Part shown: one piece after another, positions 1 to 8,994 of the stretch
Layout: each line of letters starts with the position of its first letter
Position numbering within the stretch: position 1 is the first letter of the stretch
DNA from: Burkholderia sp. Bp8963
Lineage (GTDB): Bacteria; Pseudomonadota; Gammaproteobacteria; Burkholderiales; Burkholderiaceae
Reading direction: 5' to 3'
Length of the DNA: 64,000 nt
Assembly: GCF_003854275.1 (NCBI RefSeq)
Contig: NZ_QTQP01000001.1
Location: 1-64,000, forward strand
Notes under the pieces: generated by a model
Told to the model about the DNA's origin: nothing
Databases searched by the model: none
The model's input: the letters and a program-made list of their open reading frames with translations, nothing else
Program-made: the position numbers and the translations under genes

Positions 1-339
1 ATTCATCATGCGTCAGCAGCCTATATGCCGGCTGCAACAAAGACCGAATGTATGGCTGCAATCGACTTTGTCTGTCAGTGCCTGAAGATCCGTCCTTGCA
101 ATAGGGAGGCGTCCATGTATGTGGAGAGATGGCGCAGTCAGGCCACTCGGTGAAGCAGGAACCCGCCGACGCGACTACGTAGAACATCACGTAGCGCAGC
201 AGGAATCCTCCCCCTTCCCGGCCTTCGGCCGGCGAGCGTCAGCGAGAGGGGGAGGCGGATGTCAAATCTTGCTTTCATCATTCTCGCGCGCCGGCCTGCG
301 ATAATGGCCCAATTTCGTTGCGTCATCGAAGGAGGCCCC
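1..339. other. Leading intergenic region, no supported gene
   Basis: No convincing coding region was found ahead of the polyphosphate kinase gene. A GGGAGG-like ribosome-binding motif near 107 precedes an ATG at 115, but that frame closes after about a dozen codons. The stretch could be a leader or the tail of something upstream of the window. The clearest structure is the nested inverted repeat at 207-255, listed separately. The promoter of the kinase gene is presumably here, but no clear -35/-10 pair stands out. Confidence 0.5.
207..255. promoter_or_regulatory. Nested inverted repeat upstream of ppk2
   Basis: CCTCCCCCT (207-215) is perfectly complementary to AGGGGGAGG (247-255). Inside it lies a second perfect hairpin, CCGGCC-TTC-GGCCGG (218-232). 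The element ends 84 bases before the kinase start codon and lacks a T-run, so it is not an obvious intrinsic terminator. It may be a 5' UTR structure, a REP-like palindromic element or the tail of an upstream transcript. No second copy was noticed in the window. Confidence 0.45.
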
Positions 340-1269
340 ATGGGCGACAACGACACCCGCATCGATGCGGAAGCAATGGAGGCGCGCCAGCGCCGGCTCG
401 AGGAAGATCTCGTCGACGCGTATGACGAGGAGCTCGAGATGGAGCTCGACGACCGCCGTTTCGACGATGACGACACGCTGTTCTCGTCCGAGCGTCGCGA
501 GGCGCGCAAGCGCTATTTCCGCGAGCTGTTCCGCCTGCAGGGCGAGCTCGTCAAGCTGCAGGACTGGGTCGTGAGCACCGGGCACCGGCTCGTCGTGATC
601 TTCGAAGGCCGCGATGCGGCCGGCAAGGGCGGCGCGATCAAGCGCATCACGCAGCGCCTGAACCCGCGCGTCTGCCGCGTGGCCGCGCTGCCCGCGCCCA
701 GCAACCGCGAGCGCACGCAGTGGTATTTCCAGCGTTATGTCGCGCACCTGCCGGCGGGCGGCGAGATCGTGCTGTTCGACCGGAGCTGGTACAACCGCGC
801 GGGTGTCGAGCGCGTGATGAACTTCTGTACCGACGACGAATACGAGGAGTTCTTCCGGTCGGTGCCGGAATTCGAGAAGATGCTCGTGCGCAGCGGTATC
901 CAGATCGTCAAGTACTGGTTTTCGATCACCGATCCCGAGCAGGAGCGGCGTTTCCAGCATCGCATCGAGGATCCGCTGAAGCAGTGGAAGCTGAGCCCGA
1001 TGGATCTGGAAAGCCGGCGCCGCTGGGAGGCGTATACCGTCGCGAAGGAGGAGATGCTGCAGCGCACGCATATTCCCGAGGCGCCGTGGTGGGTCGTGCA
1101 GGCGGTCGACAAGAAGCGCGCGCGCCTGAACTGCATCCACCATCTGCTGAGCCAGGTGCCGTATCACGACGTCCCGCGCGCAACGATCGATTTGCCGCAG
1201 CGCGAGCATCACGAGGACTACATTCGCCGGCCCGTGCCGGAAGACATGATCGTGCCCGAACTGTATTGA
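340..1269 (+). CDS. ppk2: Polyphosphate kinase 2 (PPK2 family)
   Basis: A 309-residue PPK2-family enzyme that transfers phosphate between polyphosphate and nucleotides in the cytoplasm, linking polyphosphate stores to the ADP/ATP or GDP/GTP pool. An acidic N-terminal segment of about 60 residues precedes the P-loop kinase core. Walker A reads FEGRDAAGKGG and Walker B FDRSWYNR, and the lid region contains KQWKLSPMD, all typical of PPK2. The ATG at 340 is chosen because AAGGAGG lies six bases upstream; an in-frame ATG at 259 would add a Cys/Arg-rich tail unlike the family. The length fits the one-domain class I group. The direction (NTP synthesis or hydrolysis) cannot be read from sequence. The gene is monocistronic and convergent with the H-NS-type gene. 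Confidence 0.93.
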   Translation: MGDNDTRIDAEAMEARQRRLEEDLVDAYDEELEMELDDRRFDDDDTLFSSERREARKRYFRELFRLQGELVKLQDWVVSTGHRLVVIFEGRDAAGKGGAIKRITQRLNPRVCRVAALPAPSNRERTQWYFQRYVAHLPAGGEIVLFDRSWYNRAGVERVMNFCTDDEYEEFFRSVPEFEKMLVRSGIQIVKYWFSITDPEQERRFQHRIEDPLKQWKLSPMDLESRRRWEAYTVAKEEMLQRTHIPEAPWWVVQAVDKKRARLNCIHHLLSQVPYHDVPRATIDLPQREHHEDYIRRPVPEDMIVPELY

Positions 1270-1278
1270 ACGCAGCGC

Positions 1279-1310
1279 CGGCCGCGCGCGCCGCTCGGGC
1301 GGCGCGGCCG
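1279..1310. terminator. Bidirectional terminator candidate between convergent genes
   Basis: CGGCCGCGC (1279-1287) pairs with GCGCGGCCG (1302-1310), and an inner CGCC/GGCG stem extends the hairpin. It fills the 41-base gap between the stop of the polyphosphate kinase gene and the stop of the H-NS-type gene. There is no U-tract on either side, so it would act factor-dependently or only stabilise 3' ends. Confidence 0.45.
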
Positions 1311-1601
1311 TCACTCGCGGATCAGGAACGCGGCGCGGTCGCGCCCGGCGATCCACGTTGGCGCGCGGCCGCGGCCGCTCCACGTCGCGCCGGTGGCCGG
1401 ATCGCGGTATTTCGGGCCGACCGTGAACAGTTTCGCGCGGTCGCTGTAGCCTTGCCCGAACACTTCCCGTGCGGTCAGCGCATAGGCAGTGACCAGCTGG
1501 CGCACCTGCGCCAGCGCGGTATTGCGTTCCGCGCGGCGCGCGGTGCTGATTTTCCTGTCGAGTTCTGCAAGCTGGGCTTGCAGTTTCTGAATACTCTGCA
1601 T
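1311..1601 (-). CDS. H-NS family nucleoid-associated protein
   Basis: A 96-residue H-NS/MvaT-like DNA-binding protein. The N-terminal half is a charged coiled-coil-like oligomerisation segment (MQSIQKLQAQLAELDRKIS). The C-terminal domain carries the family signature KYRDPATGATWSGRGRAP, the AT-hook-like loop that inserts into the minor groove, followed by W-I-A-G. The start at 1601 (ATG) gives the usual compact length; a longer frame to 1751 adds a Pro/Arg-rich stretch with no family resemblance. Burkholderia carry many such small paralogues. This one is probably a local xenogeneic silencer or architectural protein. Confidence 0.88.
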   Translation of the reverse strand: MQSIQKLQAQLAELDRKISTARRAERNTALAQVRQLVTAYALTAREVFGQGYSDRAKLFTVGPKYRDPATGATWSGRGRAPTWIAGRDRAAFLIRE

Positions 1602-1875
1602 GCGTCGGTTGTCCCGTAGCTGATATTGACTTATCGATGACGCGTCATGCGGAATTCTGCATGCCGGCACGCCCGGCCGAGGCGCGCCAAGCGGACGCGG
1701 CGCGCGCTGCGTGCGCGGCGCCGGTCCGGTCTGCCGGCACACCGTTGGCACGACGGCGATCCGGAAGACAGCATGAGAGTAGATTTCAGCGGACGTTTTT
1801 GCTATGGGACTGATCCGAAATTTCGGCGGAATCGACGGATAAATTGCGGCTTTTCGGGGTGGGGCCGCCGTGGCG

Positions 1876-2463
1876 TCACAGATCGGGAAAGCCCGATCGC
1901 CCGTGCGTGAGGTCGAACAGCGCGGTGCGCGCGTCGCCCTCGGCGGTGACGGGCAGCTTGATCACGAGCCGCACGGTCATCCCGTACGCGCTGTCGGCCA
2001 GCTCGTAGCCGGCCTGCTCGATCCAGCGGCGCACGCGCGCTTCGTCCGGATAGCCGATCTCGATCGCGAGGCGGGTCAGGCGGATCCGCTCGACGCGTTG
2101 CGCATCGAGCAGCGCCGATGCGATCGCGTCCGTGTAGGCGCGCACGAGGCCGCCCGCGCCGAGCTTGACGCCGCCGTAGTAGCGCACGACTGCGCCCAGC
2201 ACACCGTCGAGGTCGTGGTGGCGCAGCACCTCGAGGATCGGCCGGCCCGCGGTGCCGGACGGCTCGCCGTCGTCCGACATGCCCGACTGGCCGCCGGCGA
2301 GCAGCGCCCAGCAGACATGCGTCGCCGTCGGGTGTTCGTCGCGCAGGCGTTGCAGCGCCTGCATCGCGGCGTCGCGGTCCTCGACCGGGATCGCATGCGC
2401 GATGAAGCGGCTCTTGCGGATCTCGAGTTCCCGGGTGTAAGTGGTGGCGAGCGAGTAAGTCAT
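1876..2463 (-). CDS. yigZ: YigZ/IMPACT (UPF0029) family protein
   Basis: A 195-residue member of the YigZ/IMPACT family. It shows the conserved core: KSRFIAHAIPV near the N-terminus, ATHVCWALL, the SDDGEPSGTAGRPIL motif and the VVRYYGGVKLGAGGL glycine-rich segment. A C-terminal ferredoxin-like DUF1949 domain follows (roughly residues 135-195). Eukaryotic IMPACT modulates GCN1/GCN2 signalling; the bacterial protein is often called a putative translation-associated factor, and its function is not settled. Single gene, transcribed toward the H-NS gene with a 274-base gap. Confidence 0.9.
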   Translation of the reverse strand: MTYSLATTYTRELEIRKSRFIAHAIPVEDRDAAMQALQRLRDEHPTATHVCWALLAGGQSGMSDDGEPSGTAGRPILEVLRHHDLDGVLGAVVRYYGGVKLGAGGLVRAYTDAIASALLDAQRVERIRLTRLAIEIGYPDEARVRRWIEQAGYELADSAYGMTVRLVIKLPVTAEGDARTALFDLTHGRSGFPDL

Positions 2464-2840
2464 GTTCCGGGAGACGTTAAACGTATGAAAAACAAAGGTC
2501 TACGGTTTCGATTGCATGGGTCGATGTGGATCGACATCGATGCGTTCGGGCATCGAACGCCTGCATCGTGCCGGTGTGGCGCGAGCAGGAGGAAAGGGAG
2601 AATTTTACAGCGGCGCGGATCGAAGCATTTCGATGCCATCGGGATGCGAGACACGCGGACGATCTGTCGGGATGCGACGGCGCCGGCCGGGCGTGTCGGC
2701 CTCCGGGCCTTGCGTCGCGCAACCGGCCTCCGCCTGGATGACCGTGGCGCCGAAATCTGAAAGAATCGGCGTCGCCGCCGTTTCAGCCACGTAGCTGGCG
2801 AAATGGGGCCATCGATCGCCGTATTGAAAGAAAAGGACAG
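2464..2840. other. Divergent intergenic region between yigZ and the pucR-type gene
   Basis: 377 bases with no supportable gene; promoters for both flanking genes should lie here. A 7-bp dyad TCGATGT/ACATCGA (2521-2540) and a short GTTCG/CGAAC dyad (2544-2558) are visible, but neither is close to a recognisable -35/-10 pair. GAAAAGGACAG just before 2841 is a good ribosome-binding site for the regulator. Confidence 0.5.
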
Positions 2841-4091
2841 ATGCACACAGGACACGTCAACGTTCCGGAAATATCGGCGGCGATGCGCGCGAAGCTCAGA
2901 GAGCTGGCGCTGGACCCGTCGGAAGTGATCGAGCACACTTATGCGGCGCTGACCCGCATCGAGGGCTACGAAGGCCTGTCGTCTGCCGTCAGGAAAGACA
3001 TCATGGATTCCATTGCGCTGTCGAAGCGGCTGTGGTTCGAATCCTTGTTTGCCGGAACGTTTCCGTCGTCCGACGACCTCGAGGCATTTCAGGAGTTCGG
3101 CCGCAGAAGGGTGCATCAGGGCATTCCGCTGCCGTCGCTGCTTCGAGCGTTTCGCGTCGGGCTGAGGGAGGTGTGGCGCAAGTGCGCCGAGCTCGGCAAC
3201 GAAGACGACGCATTGCGCGACGAGCTGCTTTTCGTGATTTCGCCCTACCTGATGGACTATTTCGACGACATGGCGCAGCTGATTTCGCGCGCCTATCTCG
3301 ACGAGCAGCATCAGCAGGCGCGCTGGCGCGAGTCGTTGCGATATCAGCTTCACGAAATCATCTTCAGCCACGCCGGCGATGACGACGCATTCCGCAAGAT
3401 CACCAACGCATTGGGCCTCGACCACTCGGTTCGCAGGATCGCGATCGCGATCGAGTCGGAGCGCCTGGATCGCAGTGCACTGCATTCCGAAGAGGAGGCC
3501 GATCGCGTCATGCTTGCTGTCGCACGGCATCTGAAGACGGCAAGAGACAGTTTGATCGACGTCTGGCATCGCGACCGGCTGGTCGTCTGGGCGCCATGCA
3601 TTCACGATGAATCGGCAAGCGCGAGTGACAGGCGCGTCGCGGAAAGAATGTCCGCATTGCTCGACGGACTTCCTTCGGTCGCTTCGGTCGGTATCGGCCT
3701 GGCAAGTGCGGGGGCGAAAGGCTGGGCTGCGTCCGCGGAGGAAGCGCTACGCGCGCTGGATTTCGGCCGAAGCCTGAACGCCGGGCGACGGATGCATCGC
3801 TATTCGGACATCGTTCTGGAGGAGTGCATACGGAGTCACGACAGCGCGCTGAACTACCTGCTTTCGCTGATCGAGGAAGTGTCGAGCGAGCCGGAGATCG
3901 TGCTGACACTCGAGGCCTTCTTTGCAAACATGCAGCGACGGAAGGTGACGGCAGCCGCGCTTGGCATCCATCCGAACACGCTCGATCACAGGCTCGATCG
4001 AGTGGAAAATATCACGGGAGCGAAGCTCGACGACGCAGCGTGGATCGCCAGGTTCGAAATCGCGCTCAAGCTGCGACGGATGCACGCGTAG
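2841..4091 (+). CDS. PucR-family transcriptional regulator
   Basis: A 416-residue cytoplasmic regulator. The last 60 residues form the PucR/CdaR C-terminal helix-turn-helix: FFANMQRRKVTAAALGIHPN, then TLDHRLDRVENITG. A GGDEF-like PucR central domain (about residues 175-310) and an N-terminal RsbRD-like helical region (about residues 10-160) precede it, the usual arrangement for this family. The start at 2841 is backed by AAGGACAG upstream. The gene ends 23 bases before the stop of the convergent MalT-like gene. PucR regulators commonly control catabolic genes, so a role in regulating the adjacent acyl-CoA synthetase/porin pair is plausible but unproven. Confidence 0.85.
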   Translation: MHTGHVNVPEISAAMRAKLRELALDPSEVIEHTYAALTRIEGYEGLSSAVRKDIMDSIALSKRLWFESLFAGTFPSSDDLEAFQEFGRRRVHQGIPLPSLLRAFRVGLREVWRKCAELGNEDDALRDELLFVISPYLMDYFDDMAQLISRAYLDEQHQQARWRESLRYQLHEIIFSHAGDDDAFRKITNALGLDHSVRRIAIAIESERLDRSALHSEEEADRVMLAVARHLKTARDSLIDVWHRDRLVVWAPCIHDESASASDRRVAERMSALLDGLPSVASVGIGLASAGAKGWAASAEEALRALDFGRSLNAGRRMHRYSDIVLEECIRSHDSALNYLLSLIEEVSSEPEIVLTLEAFFANMQRRKVTAAALGIHPNTLDHRLDRVENITGAKLDDAAWIARFEIALKLRRMHA

Positions 4092-4114
4092 CAAGCCCGG
4101 CCCGCGCGCCGGCG

Positions 4115-6937
4115 TCACGTGCGTTCGCTCCTGGAATCGGATTCCCTTGCGTCGCCACGATCGATCGGGGTAACGCCCAGCCCGCTCTGGACGGCCTCGA
4201 ATCGGGAGCCGACCTTGAGCTTCTCGAAGATGTTCTTCAAATGCCACTTGATGGTCTCTGGCGCAACGCGTAATGCGCGTCCGATTTCCTTGTTGGACAG
4301 GCCATGGGCAATGTGGTTGAGAATCTCGATCTCGCGCGAGCTGAGCAGGTTTCGCGCAGCGCGCGAATCGCCATCGGCTGCCGGTGCCGGAAGCTGGTCG
4401 AACGCGGCGAGCAGCCGGTCCACGAAGATCTGTTGAACACCGCCACGGTCGGGCGTTTCGAGGGCCCATTTCGTCAGCAGGCGCAGCGAGGGTTCGCCTT
4501 CGTCGACGAAACTGGCGATCATCCCGTTTGCCTGTGCATAGCACAGTGCGTGCTCCAGTGCGTCGAACGCGCGGTCGTGCGCGCCGTCGTGCGCATCTTC
4601 CTGCTGCAGCGCCAAAGCGTGCAGTAGCGATATCCGCGCCGCAAGATAATTCATTCCGGCCCGGACGAGCGTGCCCTTCAATTCGTCGAGCCGTTCGGCG
4701 GCGCGCGCCGGCTTGCCTGTCGCGATGTCGATCCGGGCGTGAACCTCGCACCAGCTTGCCCACGTCTCGATGAAGCTGCCCATCGGCATCGGAATCTGCT
4801 CGGGCATCAGTGCGTCCAATGCGTCGGCGGCTTCCATGGCGCGATCGATCCAGCCATGCTGAAGACATAAGCGCACGATCTCGGCAGCGCACGATGCATG
4901 CATGCGCAACCAATGTCGGGAGGTGGCGATTTCGGTCGCCTGTTTCAGGCAGAGCAACGCCGACGCGATATCGTTGTTCCTCGCATGAAGCCGGGCTGCG
5001 GTGCGGCAATAGTTCGACAGCGAACCGAGCGGACAGGCTTCCGCGGTGATTGCCGAGCGGTCGTCGATCAATTGCCGGGCGCGGGGCAAATCGTTCTGCT
5101 CGTAACAGAGCGCTGCCAGGTAGCCGGCCGGAACCGCCGCCGCGGCGGAGTTGCGCAGCACGTTCGCTTCCGCGTGTGCGATGGCCGATTCGAACAGCGC
5201 CGCCGCTTCCGGCAGGCGACCGTTCGTCAGCATGTTCAGTCCGAACATGCATTCGCGGTAGACGCTCGCGTAGATGAACTCGTGATAGCCGGTCGGGACG
5301 GTCGTTGTTTCGCGTCTGATCTGCTCGACCTCGTCGAAGCGGCTGTCGTAGATCAGGCCGAACACCTGCGCCGCTTCCGCGAGCCGTCTGACCCACGCCG
5401 ACACGGGTAACGACGACGAGGCGACTTCCCGCCCCAGCTCGAGCGACCGGTAGCTATCGTCGCCAAAGCCGGAAATGGCCGCGTCCACGGCGACCATCTC
5501 GACCGGCAGCGTTGCGTCCTGTTCGTCTTCCATCCGGGCGCTATTGGTGCTATCGGCACGACTGCGCGCGAAGTCGGAGATCGCCGGCCGCAGCACGTCT
5601 TCGGCCTCCGGCATGCGCATCAGAAAGGTAAGCGCCCATGCCTTGGCGAGCCGCAAGCGTAGTCTCGACTCCACCAGCTGAGGCGGCAGCCTGGCGATCA
5701 GACTCAACAACGCGCTCACATCGCAGCGATCCATCAACGCGATCGCGCAGTTTTCGACCCAGGTCGCAGCCTGCAGCGTCGCGCCGGCGGCGAGTGCATG
5801 GCGCACGGCGTCCGGCCACTGCCGCTCGTTCGCAAACCACTGACTGGCCCGGTGGTGAAGCCTCGGTATTTCGTCGGCCAGTTGCCGCGCGGCGCGCCGC
5901 CTGAGCGCGTCGGACAATAGCGCGTGATAACGGAACCATTGCCGCTCGTCGTCGAGCGAACGAATGAACAGGTTGTGACGCTCCAGCCAGTCGAGCTTCT
6001 CCCAGCTGCGCGCACCGGCGCCCATGACCGCGTCGCAAAGGCCGGGGTTCAGGCGATCGAGAATCGACGTCCGAAGCAGAAACTGATAGACGGCGGGCGG
6101 AAGGCGCGTCAGAACGGCATCGTCGAGATACGCGTCGATGCCGAAGCGGTTGCCGGCGAGGTCGCGCGCCACTTTGCCCGCGTCCGCGGCTTCCTTCAGC
6201 GACAGGGACGCGAGCTGCAAGCCCGCGATCCATCCTTCGGTCGCGTCGTTGAGCATCTCGACGGTGGAGCGGTCGAGCGCCGCGGTGCCCGTGCGCGAGA
6301 AGAACGCTTGCGCGTCATCCGCGGAAAAGCGCAGATCGGATTCGTCGATCCGCAGAAGCTGGCCCTGCGCACGGAACTGTGCAAGCGCCAGCCTGGGCTC
6401 GCCACGCGCGCCGAGCAGCACGTGGAAATTCGCGGGGGCATAGCGCAGCAGCCGGAACACCGCTGCGCGCACCGGGGGGGACGTGAGGCGGTCGAAGTCG
6501 TCCAGGATCAGAAAGACCTGCCTGCCGCAGGCGGCAATTTCGTTGAGCAGGACAGAGATGACGGTTCTGCCCGGGGTCACCGGATCATTGCGCAACAGCT
6601 TTTCGGCTTGCTGCCCGATGCCGCCCGTGCCGCGGCTCAACGATGCGACGAGATAAGCGCCGAGCTGGTCGGGATCGTCGTCGTCATCGTCAAGGCTGAG
6701 CCATGCGACGAGCTGATGCCGGGTGCGAAGCACTTCGCACCATTCCGACAGCGTCGTCGTCTTCCCGAACCCCGCCGGCGCGATGATCAGGGTGACCGTA
6801 TGCTCGGCCGCGCCGGCCAATCTCTTCAACAGCGTCCGTCGCGTCACCCGGAACCGGGGCGGGCGCGGCGGCGTCATTTTCGTTTGTATTAACGAGAGAT
6901 TCCAAGGATGTTCATCAGAATCGGTCGGTAAGTTCAT
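4115..6937 (-). CDS. MalT-like LuxR-family ATP-dependent regulator
   Basis: About 940 residues in the STAND/MalT arrangement. A P-loop NTPase sits near the N-terminus (Walker A APAGFGKT, residues 53-60; LILDDFDRL as the Walker B region). A long helical TPR-like sensor region follows, then a C-terminal LuxR helix-turn-helix (LSSREIEILNHIAHGLSNKE, then APETIKWHLKNIFEKL). Such proteins are usually activators needing ATP and a small inducer. The ATG at 6937 is preferred; an in-frame GTG at 6961 is possible. Divergent from the acyl-CoA synthetase gene across a 313-base gap, which suggests that it activates that gene and the porin. The inducer is unknown. Confidence 0.88.
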   Translation of the reverse strand: MNLPTDSDEHPWNLSLIQTKMTPPRPPRFRVTRRTLLKRLAGAAEHTVTLIIAPAGFGKTTTLSEWCEVLRTRHQLVAWLSLDDDDDDPDQLGAYLVASLSRGTGGIGQQAEKLLRNDPVTPGRTVISVLLNEIAACGRQVFLILDDFDRLTSPPVRAAVFRLLRYAPANFHVLLGARGEPRLALAQFRAQGQLLRIDESDLRFSADDAQAFFSRTGTAALDRSTVEMLNDATEGWIAGLQLASLSLKEAADAGKVARDLAGNRFGIDAYLDDAVLTRLPPAVYQFLLRTSILDRLNPGLCDAVMGAGARSWEKLDWLERHNLFIRSLDDERQWFRYHALLSDALRRRAARQLADEIPRLHHRASQWFANERQWPDAVRHALAAGATLQAATWVENCAIALMDRCDVSALLSLIARLPPQLVESRLRLRLAKAWALTFLMRMPEAEDVLRPAISDFARSRADSTNSARMEDEQDATLPVEMVAVDAAISGFGDDSYRSLELGREVASSSLPVSAWVRRLAEAAQVFGLIYDSRFDEVEQIRRETTTVPTGYHEFIYASVYRECMFGLNMLTNGRLPEAAALFESAIAHAEANVLRNSAAAAVPAGYLAALCYEQNDLPRARQLIDDRSAITAEACPLGSLSNYCRTAARLHARNNDIASALLCLKQATEIATSRHWLRMHASCAAEIVRLCLQHGWIDRAMEAADALDALMPEQIPMPMGSFIETWASWCEVHARIDIATGKPARAAERLDELKGTLVRAGMNYLAARISLLHALALQQEDAHDGAHDRAFDALEHALCYAQANGMIASFVDEGEPSLRLLTKWALETPDRGGVQQIFVDRLLAAFDQLPAPAADGDSRAARNLLSSREIEILNHIAHGLSNKEIGRALRVAPETIKWHLKNIFEKLKVGSRFEAVQSGLGVTPIDRGDARESDSRSERT

Positions 6938-7250
6938 TGCGATCAGTCCGGAATTCACCACGCCATGATAATCGCAGTCGTGGTCAGGGTGATGAGGGTT
7001 TTCCCACGGTAGGGGGGCGTGCTCGCATTCCCCCCCCGGCGCCCGCGCCGTACCTCCCCTTTGCGCGAGCCCACATTTCTCCCGCCTGCTCGTACGCTTG
7101 CATCAGGTTCACGTCGGTGCGGCACGACGACGCGGTCTTCGCTTCGCTTCGTGTCGCGTGGCGGCGCGGCGCGCAACACGTGTTTCGCCGGATCGAGCCT
7201 CCGTCACCCGTCAGTCACCAGCCAGTCACCCGTCCGTCGAGGAGTCCATT

Positions 7251-8894
7251 GTGCGTTCCGCATCGCTCACCGGTCAGCCGTCATCGGCCAGTGCGTACCC
7301 GCTGCTGATCAAGCAGCTGTTACTGACGCCGCTTGCGGTCAACCCGGAGCAGGAGATCGTTTACCGAGAGCAGGTGCGTTACGACTACTGGACGCTGCGT
7401 CATCGCATCGGGCAACTGGCCAGCGGCTTGCAGGCGTTGGGCGTGAAGCCGGGCGACACGGTCGCCGTAATGGACTGGGACAGTCACCGCTATCTGGAAT
7501 GCTATTTCGGCATCCCGATGATGGGCGCCACGCTGATGACGGTCAACGTCAGGCTGTCGCCCGAGCAGATCGCGTACACGCTGAACCACTCGGGCGCATC
7601 CGTGCTGCTGGTCAACGCGGACTTCCTCCCCGTGCTCGATACGATTCGGGGCGGACTGCACCACATCGAACGGTTCGTGCTGATCGACGACAGCGGCGCC
7701 ACCCCCGTGCCCGAATGCTTCGCGAACGAGTACGAACGGCAGCTGGCGGAATCTTCGCCGGATTTCAACTTCGTCGATTTCGACGAGAACACGCGGGCCA
7801 CGACGTTCTACACCACCGGCACGACGGGCGCACCCAAGGGCGTCTATTTTACGCATCGGCAGATCGTGCTCCAGACGCTCGCCACGATGGCCGCGCTCGC
7901 GAGCTCGCCGAAGCAAGGCCGCATCGATCGAGACGACGTGTACATGCCGATCACGCCGATGTTCCACGTCCATGCGTGGGGGCTGCCGTACGTCGCCACC
8001 GTGCTCGGGATCAAGCAGGTTTACCCCGGACGCTATGTGCCGGAGAGGCTGCTGGATCTGGTCCGGCGCGAGCAGGTCAGCTTTTCGCACTGCGTGCCGA
8101 CCATCATGCAGATGTTGCTGACCCATCCCGCCGCGAAGGACATTGACCTCAGTCGCTGGAAAGTGATCGTCGGCGGCTCGGCGCTGCCCAAGGGCCTCGC
8201 TCAGCTCGCGCTGGACCGGGGCATCGACATCTTTGCCGGCTACGGCATGTCCGAGACCTGTCCGGTTCTGACGATCGCGCAGGTCAAGACATCGATGCTC
8301 GACGATGCATCGCAGGCACTGGATGTCCGGACGAAGACCGGCTTGCCGATCCCGCTGGTCGATCTGCGCGTCGTCGATAGCGCGATGCACGACGTCGCCC
8401 ATGACGGCAAGACACCGGGTGAAATCGTCGTGCGGGCACCGTGGCTGACGCAGGGCTATCTCGACAACCCGGAAGCGTCGGCAGCGCTCTGGGCGGGCGG
8501 GTATCTCCATACGAGCGACATCGGGATCATCGACAGCGACGGGTATCTGCAGGTAACGGATCGTATCAAGGACGTGATCAAGACCGGTGGCGAATGGGTG
8601 TCGTCGATCGAGATCGAGAGCCTGATCTCCCGTCACCCGGCGGTCGGGGAGGTCGCCGTCATCGGCATCAGGGACGAGAAATGGGGGGAGCGCCCGCTGG
8701 CGCTCGTCGTGCCGAAGGCCGACGAGGTCGTGGACGAGGGCGCGATCCTGGCACACCTGGTCGGGTTCGTCGAACGCGGACTGCTGCCGAAACATGCGAT
8801 ACCCGAATCGATCGTATTCGTCGAATCGCTGGACAAGACCAGCGTCGGCAAGATCAACAAGCGAGCACTGCGCAGCCGGTACGCAACCACGTGA
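7251..8894 (+). CDS. Acyl-CoA synthetase (AMP-binding, AlkK-like)
   Basis: A 547-residue ANL-superfamily ligase that activates a carboxylic acid to its CoA thioester through an acyl-adenylate. Motifs visible: the P-loop TFYTTGTTGAPKGV, substrate-side YMPITPMFHVHAWGLPY, adenine motif FAGYGMSETCP, the HTSDIGIID aspartate motif, DRIKDVIKTGGEWVSS, and the catalytic lysine region KTSVGKINKRAL. The combination resembles medium-chain fatty acyl-CoA synthetases of the AlkK type. GTG at 7251 is chosen because GAGGAG lies six bases upstream; longer frames add a Ser/Arg-rich non-family extension. It precedes a porin by 100 bases in the same direction and is divergent from the MalT-like regulator. The substrate could be a medium-chain or aryl-alkanoic acid. 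Confidence 0.88.
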   Translation: MRSASLTGQPSSASAYPLLIKQLLLTPLAVNPEQEIVYREQVRYDYWTLRHRIGQLASGLQALGVKPGDTVAVMDWDSHRYLECYFGIPMMGATLMTVNVRLSPEQIAYTLNHSGASVLLVNADFLPVLDTIRGGLHHIERFVLIDDSGATPVPECFANEYERQLAESSPDFNFVDFDENTRATTFYTTGTTGAPKGVYFTHRQIVLQTLATMAALASSPKQGRIDRDDVYMPITPMFHVHAWGLPYVATVLGIKQVYPGRYVPERLLDLVRREQVSFSHCVPTIMQMLLTHPAAKDIDLSRWKVIVGGSALPKGLAQLALDRGIDIFAGYGMSETCPVLTIAQVKTSMLDDASQALDVRTKTGLPIPLVDLRVVDSAMHDVAHDGKTPGEIVVRAPWLTQGYLDNPEASAALWAGGYLHTSDIGIIDSDGYLQVTDRIKDVIKTGGEWVSSIEIESLISRHPAVGEVAVIGIRDEKWGERPLALVVPKADEVVDEGAILAHLVGFVERGLLPKHAIPESIVFVESLDKTSVGKINKRALRSRYATT

Positions 8895-8994
8895 CCGGCT
8901 CGTATCAGGCGGATCCGCTCGACTGACGTAGCGACTCAGGAAAAGGGCTGCCGCCATTTTTTTGACAATAACTATCGAGACTTGGAGGACATGA

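Noticed and set aside
119..304. Short plus-strand frame before the polyphosphate kinase gene
   Set aside because: Arg/Gly-rich composition, no ribosome-binding site at a sensible distance and it overlaps the nested hairpin; no family resemblance.
3747..5396. Long opposite or shifted frames over the PucR/LuxR genes
   Set aside because: Shadows of the real coding frames in high-GC DNA; composition is Arg-rich and no motif is present.
8957..8994. T-run plus TTGACA before the first porin as a promoter or terminator
   Set aside because: No -10 box at the right distance after TTGACA, and the stem ahead of the T-run is only three base pairs.
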